From positions 1 to 18,861 of the forward strand of contig JBAZMG010000013.1 of the NCBI GenBank assembly GCA_041649895.1: a DNA stretch of 18,861 nucleotides. Reading direction: 5' to 3'. Each line of letters starts with the position of its first letter. The stretch's first letter is position 1. The notes below the pieces were generated by a model that searched no databases, was not told the origin of the DNA, and worked only from the letters and a program-made list of their open reading frames with translations. A program made the translations under genes and the position numbers. Positions 13,860 to 18,861 of the stretch are shown piece by piece. The DNA comes from STD1-204 sp041649895 (lineage in GTDB: Bacteria; Patescibacteriota; Minisyncoccia; Minisyncoccales; Minisyncoccaceae).

Positions 13860-14235
13860 AGTTTTTACTCCTTAAGAACTTAAAAAACACACTCTGTAAG
13901 ATTATCAAAAAACACGCCGAGTAAGCCAGTGTCGATCCCAAAAGTTCGAACCCGGCATTGCTCGCTTTGTTCGCCATAAAATATATGGCTAAAATAACCG
14001 AAGCAATTGAAAAGATTGTTATTGAATAGCGAGCCGCGTCGCCGGCAACTTTGTAATCCAATTCATCCTCCATTACAGTGGCTACCCTTTTCTTCATTGT
14101 CCACAAAATGACAAATGCCGCCAATGTGGCGATAATGGGCACAATATAGTTACCTATGGTTATAGACGTGGAAACCGTTGCCGCCAATAATATCGCTGTT
14201 AAAAGCTTTATAAATGTATATGTTTTTTCATTCAT
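13834..14235 (-). CDS. DUF2178-like membrane protein paired with an HTH regulator
   Basis: The product has 133 residues with four hydrophobic helices, about residues 8-24, 28-45, 72-88 and 98-116. A charged cytoplasmic loop lies between helices 2 and 3 (MKKRVATVMEDELDYKVAGD). The layout of two helices, the acidic DELDYK loop and two more helices, plus the HTH gene following directly, fits the DUF2178 family. Its function is unknown; it may sense membrane or solute state and influence the regulator. The first gene of a two-gene operon, it lies behind an extended -10 promoter carrying two ATGTTAGCT repeats. Confidence 0.72.
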   Translation of the reverse strand: MNEKTYTFIKLLTAILLAATVSTSITIGNYIVPIIATLAAFVILWTMKKRVATVMEDELDYKVAGDAARYSITIFSIASVILAIYFMANKASNAGFELLGSTLAYSACFLIILQSVFFKFLRSKNYGTSKNDN

Positions 14236-14261
14236 ATATTTATATTAATTTTATATTAATT

Positions 14262-14300
14262 ATGTTAGCTTATTATAACATAATGTTAGCTCAACCTAAC
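14262..14300 (-). promoter_or_regulatory. Extended -10 promoter with repeated GTTAGCT operator-like sites
   Basis: On the minus strand TATAAT (14272-14277) is preceded by TGT. The sequence atgttagct occurs at 14262-14270 and 14283-14291, exactly 21 bp apart (two helical turns), straddling the -10. An inverted copy, cctaac, lies at 14295-14300. This arrangement suits repression by the HTH protein encoded in this operon. Confidence 0.55.
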
Positions 14301-14328
14301 TTATTTGTCAATAGCAAACCCTGGGCTC

Positions 14329-14476
14329 AATATTTAAAGATACGCTCATCGTTTGACGTCTCGCTTTCTCCGGCGAGAAAGCGGACTCGGTCTCGGCAAA
14401 TTTTTGTCCCGCTTCGCGGTCCAAACCATGCAAATTTGCCTGCGACATGCATCCGATGAGCATATCTTTAAATATT
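14329..14476. repeat. 148-bp cruciform-forming inverted repeat
   Basis: Arms of 23 bp (14329-14351 and 14454-14476) pair with a single mismatch (14343/14462). They enclose two hairpins: cgctttctc/gagaaagcg (14362-14370 / 14375-14383, 4-nt loop) and ggcaaattt/aaatttgcc (14395-14403 / 14432-14440), the latter with an inner ccgc-ttc-gcgg. There is no convincing gene in it on either strand. It has the same outer-stem, two-hairpin topology as the element at 8956-9012. Confidence 0.8.
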
Positions 14477-14499
14477 ACGGTGTTTCGGGACAGCGTTGA

Positions 14500-14593
14500 G
14501 GGTGTGTCTTTTTCAGAATTTGCGGAGCCCGACAGGGGCGAGCCGAAGGAATTTTTCGCGAGAATTGTATCCGTGTCGGAAAAAGACACACCC
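14500..14593. repeat. 94-bp inverted repeat with 15-bp perfect arms
   Basis: Arms gggtgtgtctttttc (14500-14514) and gaaaaagacacaccc (14579-14593) are perfectly complementary. The 64 bases between hold weaker hairpins (gccc/gggc, aatttt/agaatt). Together with the 148-bp element it fills most of the 446-base gene-free stretch 14236-14681. No T-tract follows. Confidence 0.75.
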
Positions 14594-14650
14594 GAAAAAG
14601 CTTACGCGATGAATACATCTTTGCTTATATACAATTTGCTGTTAAAATAA

Positions 14651-14669
14651 TATAATATAAATATATAAT
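14651..14669 (+). promoter_or_regulatory. AT-rich putative promoter for the DUF2090 gene
   Basis: Two TATAAT hexamers (14651-14656 and 14664-14669) lie within 31 nt of the ATG at 14682. The first would give a leader of about 19 nt. No good -35 is visible, so which hexamer is used is uncertain. Confidence 0.35.
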
Positions 14670-14681
14670 CATTACGCTTCT

Positions 14682-15557
14682 ATGAATAAAGAACTCTTCC
14701 TCCTCCCCTTCGACCACCGCAAATCTTTTTTTAGAGATATTATGGACGTCAAGGGAAAGATAGCCCAGAATCACATTGATCAAGCCTCGGAACTGAAAGA
14801 TATTATTTTTGAAGGTTTTGAAGACGCGGCCAAGGGATTTAAAAACAAAAAGGATCTGGGTATTCTTGTTGATGAATACTTGGGTGGCGCGGTTATAAAA
14901 AAAGCCAAAAAAGAAAAAATAACTCTCTGTTTGCCGGTGGAAAAAAGCGGTGAAGATCTTTTTGATTTTGAGTTTGGCAAAAATTTCGGAGCGCACATTA
15001 AAAAGATCAAACCTGATTTTGTGAAAGTGCTGGTGCGCTATAACCCGGACAATGAATCAGCGAACCAAAAACAGCTGGAAAGATTGGCGCGATTAAACGA
15101 TTTTTGCAAAAAAGAAAAATATCCTCTTATTTTGGAATTATTGGTGCCCGCGGCAAAAAACGATCTTCAAATATGCAAAACCGTTCCCATGTATGATAAA
15201 AAATTAAGACCGAGAAAAACCGAGCAAGCCATAAGAGAATTAAGCGAAAAGATAAAACCCGATATTTGGAAACTGGAGGGTTTTGCGAAAAAAGACTGGC
15301 CCGCAATAATAGCGGCCACGGGAGAAAACTCGCGGATCATTGTCCTCGGCCGCGGACAAGACCAAGCAAGGGTGGAAGCCTGGCTCCGCGACGCCGCCAC
15401 CTTTAAGCAGGTGATCGGGTTCGCGATCGGACGCACTGTTTTTGCCGAACCCCTAGCTCATTATTTCAAGGGAGACCTGAGCCGGCGAGAAGCCGCGCTT
15501 TATATCGCCTTAAAATTTTCTTATTTTATCAATTTTTGGTTAACATTAAAAAAATGA
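14682..15557 (+). CDS. DUF2090-family aldolase-like TIM barrel protein
   Basis: The product has 291 residues, soluble, with alternating strand-helix pattern. Signatures of the DUF2090 / 2-deoxy-5-keto-gluconate-6-phosphate aldolase-like family are LLPFDHRKSFF (7-17), GILVDEYLGG (60-69), KPDIWKLEG (192-200, with Lys198 at a strand end as in class I aldolases) and IGFAIGRTVFAEPLAHYFKG (245-264). The IolC-fused form acts in inositol breakdown, but no iol gene is near, so the sugar-phosphate substrate here is unknown. Its stop overlaps the next gene's start as ATGA, implying coupled translation with a CrtC/AttH-like protein, an unusual pairing. The barrel family is fairly sure; the activity is not. 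Confidence 0.78.
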   Translation: MNKELFLLPFDHRKSFFRDIMDVKGKIAQNHIDQASELKDIIFEGFEDAAKGFKNKKDLGILVDEYLGGAVIKKAKKEKITLCLPVEKSGEDLFDFEFGKNFGAHIKKIKPDFVKVLVRYNPDNESANQKQLERLARLNDFCKKEKYPLILELLVPAAKNDLQICKTVPMYDKKLRPRKTEQAIRELSEKIKPDIWKLEGFAKKDWPAIIAATGENSRIIVLGRGQDQARVEAWLRDAATFKQVIGFAIGRTVFAEPLAHYFKGDLSRREAALYIALKFSYFINFWLTLKK

Positions 15558-16648
15558 AAAAAGAAAAAATATACAAAGAAAATTTTAAAGCGATCAAGTT
15601 TCCAAAAGACGAACAAAAACACAACCACACGATCGAATGGTGGTATTTTAACGGCAACCTGAAAAATAAAAGCGGAAAAAATTTCTCATATATGAATTGT
15701 TTGTTCAGCGCCAAACCGAAAAGGATCGGCTTGCCTTTTTTAAAAAATATTCCCATTGAAAACCTGTTCTTTTCCCATTACTTCGTGGGAGATAATAAAA
15801 AATACTTGAAAAAAAGAATAAATCCATTTTGCATAATGGACGAAAACAGCTTTACAAAGCCATTGCTATGGGCAAATTACGACAACTCTTGCTTGATTGA
15901 AGAAACCGAACCGTTCAAGTACCGCGTGGTAAACGATTTTGTGGATCTGTCCCTTGTTTCTGAGAAAAAACCACTGCTCCTGAACAAGAATGGATTTTTT
16001 GATCTGAAAAATAAAACCACTTATTACTACACGTTAAGCCGATTGAAAACCAAAGGAATGATAAGAATAAAAGACAAATGGGAAGAGGTCGAGGGATTAT
16101 CGTGGATGGATCACCAATGGGCCCAGGCTCCGGCAACGGACAATGATAAATGGACTTGGTTTTCAATGCATCTCAATAATGGAGAAGATTTGATTTGTTT
16201 TATCTACGGGGATACGATCAAGACTTCATACGCCGGTATTTGTGGAAAAGGAGGCGAAACCAGGCATACGGAAAATGTTATTTTCACTCCAAGCGAATCG
16301 CCCTCCGGAAACAAAAATTCGGGAGCCAAATATTGCCTCGAATACAATATCGACATACCCGATTTTGACGCGCGCCTTAAGATAACTCCACTAAGGAGAG
16401 ATCAGGAAATAACCTTTGGAAGTATTGAGTATTGGGAGGGAGGAATAAAGATAAAAGGAAATATTGGCAAAGAAAAAGTGGAAGGTTTGGGATTTGAAGA
16501 AATAGTCAAGACGACAAAATCAAAGAAAATAATAGCGCCCATCTGGAAATTGCTGAGAAGCCGCTCGATTATGGAAAACATAAAGAATTTTTCCGCTTTT
16601 TCCGTTAAAACAGTTTACTTTTTAAGCAAAGAGATCATTAAAAAGTAA
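15554..16648 (+). CDS. CrtC/AttH lipocalin-like protein
   Basis: The product has 364 residues from ATG 15554, which overlaps the preceding stop as ATGA; an in-frame ATG at 15536 would add six residues. Signatures of the CrtC/AttH fold are TIEWWYFNGNL (26-36), EGLSWMDHQWA (180-190) in place of the usual W-x-D-R/H-E-W-A, and KWTWFSMHLNNGEDL. The family has two lipocalin-like barrels and includes carotenoid 1,2-hydratase and secreted AttH proteins. No carotenoid gene is nearby and no signal peptide is seen, so a cytoplasmic isoprenoid- or lipid-binding or hydratase role is only a guess. The second barrel ends near residue 325, followed by a basic helical tail. It is tail-to-tail with the metallo-hydrolase gene, 6 nt apart, with no terminator between. 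Confidence 0.82.
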   Translation: MKKEKIYKENFKAIKFPKDEQKHNHTIEWWYFNGNLKNKSGKNFSYMNCLFSAKPKRIGLPFLKNIPIENLFFSHYFVGDNKKYLKKRINPFCIMDENSFTKPLLWANYDNSCLIEETEPFKYRVVNDFVDLSLVSEKKPLLLNKNGFFDLKNKTTYYYTLSRLKTKGMIRIKDKWEEVEGLSWMDHQWAQAPATDNDKWTWFSMHLNNGEDLICFIYGDTIKTSYAGICGKGGETRHTENVIFTPSESPSGNKNSGAKYCLEYNIDIPDFDARLKITPLRRDQEITFGSIEYWEGGIKIKGNIGKEKVEGLGFEEIVKTTKSKKIIAPIWKLLRSRSIMENIKNFSAFSVKTVYFLSKEIIKK

Positions 16649-16654
16649 CACTCT

Positions 16655-18016
16655 CTATATTTCGTATTCTTTATTGATCTTGGGGATCGTAAACGCGATT
16701 CCCGATTTTTCTTTTAGCGCTTGCGCGAGGGATTGGCTTGCTTCTTCATCCCCGTGAATAACGAAGAACATTTTCGGCTTGGGTGATTTGATGTTTAGCG
16801 CCCAATCCAAAAGAGCGGGTTCGTCAGCGTGGGAAGAAAATGAAAAGATTGATGAGATCTTCGCCCTCACTTTGACTTTATTCTTTCCGATATTTATTTC
16901 TTTTTCCCCATCCAAAAGCTTTCGGCCGATCGTTCCGTCGGCCTGGTAAGAGATGATCAAAATTTCGTTTTGAGTACCGCTTATGTATTTTTCAAAATAA
17001 TTGCCGATCCTGCCGCCTTCACCCATTCCCCCGCCGGCCAAGATTATTTTCGGCGGTTTTGTTTTGTTTACTTTTTTCGAATCTTGCGACAGCGAGGTAA
17101 ACTTCAAGCCCTCGAAAGAAAAAGGGCTATCTCCTTTTTTGATCCTTTGTTTTGTTTCCTCATTAAAATAATCGGGATATCTTTGGTAAACCGCGGTGGC
17201 GCTGATCGCGAGCGGACTGTCTAAAAAGACCGGTATCACGGGAAGCTCTCCTTTCTCCACCCAATTATTCAATTCATACAACAGCTCCTGAACGCGTTCC
17301 AGGGCAAAAACGGGAATTATCAAAATCGAATTTCTGGCAACCACTCCTTCAATAACCGCTTTTAACTCTTTCCTGCCCGCTTCTTTCGATTTATGAACCC
17401 TGTTGCCGTACGTTGATTCGATAAAAACAATATCCCCACCAAGGATGTATTCCCTATCTCTTATTATGGCTGAGGGAGAATTACCTAAGTCTCCGGAAAA
17501 GATAATTTTCTTCTCAACTCCATTGTCGTTTATTGAAACCTCAAAGATCGCGGAACCCAAAATATGGCCCGAATTTTTCGGCCTTACCTTTATCCCGGCG
17601 ATTATGGCTTGTTCTTTTTCATATTCAAGAAACGAAAAAAGTTCGGACACGCCCTCCACGTCGTAATCGTAGTAGATCGGCTCTTGTCCTCGGCGCGCTT
17701 GTTCAAAGAGAAATATTTTAGCGGAGTCGAGCATCATCAGTTTTGCCAGATCCGCCGTCGGTTTTGTCGTGAATACACGCCCCCGAAATCCGTCACGATA
17801 CAGTTTGGGCAATCGGCCGCAATGGTCGACGTGCGCGTGAGTCAGCAAGACAAAATCAATTGATCTCGGGTCGAAAGAAAAAGCCGATGAATTTCTCTTA
17901 TAATCGTCTTCTCCTTGAAACATTCCGCAATCAACCAAAAATCTGGTTTTGCCTGTTTCTATTAAAATGCAAGACCCGGTTACTTCTCTCGCGGCCCCGT
18001 GAAAAGATATTTTCAT
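16655..18016 (-). CDS. Beta-CASP metallo-beta-lactamase-fold RNA hydrolase
   Basis: The product has 453 residues. The MBL motif is LTHAHVDHCG (58-67; His60, His62, Asp64, His65). The next metal ligands are His151 in NSGHILGSA and Asp176 in FSGDLG. FIESTYGNRVH (198-208) opens the beta-CASP domain. Later motifs are SPLAISATAVY, AGGGMGEGGRIGNYF and SFSSHADEP near residue 395, ending with FFVIHGDEEA. This is the CPSF-73/Ysh1-like family, predicted endo- or exoribonucleases in RNA processing and decay. The length is normal and all ligands are present. It has no partner in the window. A weak TACAAT -10 (18034-18039) lies 18 nt before the ATG, and the T-run of the preceding terminator sits where the -35 should be. 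Confidence 0.93.
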   Translation of the reverse strand: MKISFHGAAREVTGSCILIETGKTRFLVDCGMFQGEDDYKRNSSAFSFDPRSIDFVLLTHAHVDHCGRLPKLYRDGFRGRVFTTKPTADLAKLMMLDSAKIFLFEQARRGQEPIYYDYDVEGVSELFSFLEYEKEQAIIAGIKVRPKNSGHILGSAIFEVSINDNGVEKKIIFSGDLGNSPSAIIRDREYILGGDIVFIESTYGNRVHKSKEAGRKELKAVIEGVVARNSILIIPVFALERVQELLYELNNWVEKGELPVIPVFLDSPLAISATAVYQRYPDYFNEETKQRIKKGDSPFSFEGLKFTSLSQDSKKVNKTKPPKIILAGGGMGEGGRIGNYFEKYISGTQNEILIISYQADGTIGRKLLDGEKEINIGKNKVKVRAKISSIFSFSSHADEPALLDWALNIKSPKPKMFFVIHGDEEASQSLAQALKEKSGIAFTIPKINKEYEI

Positions 18017-18056
18017 AAATGTTTTCCATGTTTATTGTACACTAAAAACTTACTTC

Positions 18057-18104
18057 AAAAAACCCCGTACCAGAGTTTCGACAAAGTCGAAACACGGTAC
18101 AGGG
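18057..18104 (-). terminator. Rho-independent terminator after the toastrack-GerMN gene
   Basis: On the minus strand the outer stem (ccc-gtacc 18064-18071 with ggtac-a-ggg 18096-18104, one bulge) encloses an 8-bp stem gtttcgac/gtcgaaac with an AAA/TTT loop (18075-18093). Six T follow (18062-18057). Between it and the stop at 18162 lies a second small hairpin, cgctc/gagcg (18128-18140). Confidence 0.8.
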
Positions 18105-18161
18105 CAGAGCACCGCAAAGGCACGTTACGCTCGCGGAGCGGGTTAGCCATAAAATGATATT

Positions 18162-18861
18162 CTAGGGTTGGAATAAACTCTCGGGCATAAACACCACTTG
18201 CTTCACTTCAGGGAATTGCTCAGCAGTCTTAATAATTTGATTGGCTAAAATACTGATTCGACAAGACCCTCCACCCGTAAATCCCGGCACTTCAGTAAAG
18301 GCAAGGGTTAATACCCCATTACTGTCCAAATTGACGCCGAGGAGTTTAAAATCTTTGTTTGGAAATTCCGTTGAAAAACCTTCGGCCTTTTCCGCGGCGG
18401 TCAATTCACCTTTAATGAGCAAATTGATCGCGTCTTGTATGGGCGTAGGTGTCAGTGGAATCTCTCTCTCGACCGGCAATACCGCGGAAGAACCGCAAGT
18501 GATCTCGGGATCGGCCGACCGCTTATAATAATACAAATCGATCTTTCTCATTGTCACATTCTGAGAAGGCATATACCAATTCAAATTAAAAGTGGCCGCT
18601 CCTAGCCGCAAAACGATATTTATTTTTTTTGTGGCGGTATCGTAGTCGGACGACTCGAAATTATTATCGTCTATTTTTACAAGATTATTCAAATTGGTGG
18701 TGGAAAGACCGGCCTCCAGGTTAACTTTTACACCGACGCCGTAAGGCACACTCACGTTGATCGTGCTCGCTCCGGAACCGATGCTCACATTATTTACGTC
18801 AGCCCTACTACCGAGTTTTAGATTCAGAGTGGCCGCCCCGGCTTCCACGTTTACGCTTTTG
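18162..18861 (-). CDS. Toastrack + GerMN domain protein (N-terminus off the right edge)
   Basis: The frame is open to the window edge, so the N-terminus is missing; about 232 residues are visible, and an internal GTG at 18846-18848 is not the real start. The first 95 or so residues show the short-strand, glycine-punctuated pattern of a toastrack/LiaF-DUF4097-type beta domain (GSGASTINVSVPYGVGVKVN; LRLGAATFNLNWY). The C-terminal 110 residues match a GerMN domain: VEREIPLTPTPIQDAINLLI, KGELTAAEKAEGFSTEFP, and a final FPEVKQVVFM. Both domain types are usually extracytoplasmic, so an N-terminal anchor is expected outside the window. The role is unknown; the name GerMN does not imply sporulation here. 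It has its own terminator. Confidence 0.8.
   Translation of the reverse strand, partial: KSVNVEAGAATLNLKLGSRADVNNVSIGSGASTINVSVPYGVGVKVNLEAGLSTTNLNNLVKIDDNNFESSDYDTATKKINIVLRLGAATFNLNWYMPSQNVTMRKIDLYYYKRSADPEITCGSSAVLPVEREIPLTPTPIQDAINLLIKGELTAAEKAEGFSTEFPNKDFKLLGVNLDSNGVLTLAFTEVPGFTGGGSCRISILANQIIKTAEQFPEVKQVVFMPESLFQP

Noticed and set aside
14308..14650. Open frames of 93 (minus) and 67 (plus) residues in the gene-free gap
   Set aside because: Both are translations of the two inverted-repeat elements and have no start signals or domain pattern; the palindromes explain the sequence better.

Overview
The window reads as a bacterial chromosome fragment of moderate-to-low GC, most likely from the Candidate Phyla Radiation (Patescibacteria, Parcubacteria-like). 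This placement is an inference from gene content: many small proteins, short intergenic gaps, lean versions of families, cysteine-bearing cell-surface repeats, a [FeFe] hydrogenase in an otherwise fermentative-looking gene set, and almost no Shine-Dalgarno sequences. TGA is used as a normal stop (15555-15557), so the standard bacterial code fits. I see no rRNA, tRNA, CRISPR array, transposase or phage gene.

Layout. 1-1648 (-): N-terminal part of a large secreted protein with Ig-like domains and about 60-residue Cys/Trp repeats, running off the left edge. 1649-1985: AT-rich leader/promoter DNA with inverted repeats and a terminator. 1986-2522 (-): membrane-anchored Gmad2 protein. 2571-4893 (-): ychF followed by a BaiN/HI0933-type flavoprotein. 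4970-5988 (-): a GHKL ATPase fused to a DNA-binding HTH, followed by a STAS-like (DUF4325) partner, behind a consensus promoter flanked by GTTAAC sites. 6074-8340 (-): a nucleotide-themed run, mazG-like pyrophosphohydrolase, thymidine kinase, a DUF308-like membrane protein and an ATP-cone/Mrr-like nuclease, ending in a terminator. 8356-12211 (-): tspO, a NuoF/HydB-like flavoprotein and a multi-cluster [FeFe] hydrogenase form a tight operon, with a small polytopic membrane protein after a perfect three-way-junction palindrome.

At about 12212-12403 transcription diverges. A type III PLP decarboxylase (ornithine/lysine family) runs rightward from a near-consensus promoter to a bidirectional terminator. 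It faces a leftward pair, a DUF2178-like membrane protein and a Cro/CI HTH regulator. 14236-14681 is a gene-free stretch made of two large cruciform-forming inverted repeats. Next come two translationally coupled rightward genes, a DUF2090 aldolase-like TIM barrel and a CrtC/AttH lipocalin-like protein. They run tail-to-tail into a leftward beta-CASP metallo-hydrolase. The right edge holds the C-terminal part of a toastrack + GerMN envelope protein with its own terminator.

The most interesting items are the HTH-GHKL/STAS switch with its operator-like promoter, the ATP-cone-gated nuclease beside MazG and thymidine kinase, the TspO-led minimal NAD(H)-linked [FeFe] hydrogenase operon, and the recurring 'outer stem enclosing two hairpins' intergenic elements. 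All family assignments come from motif recognition by eye; no database search was run.
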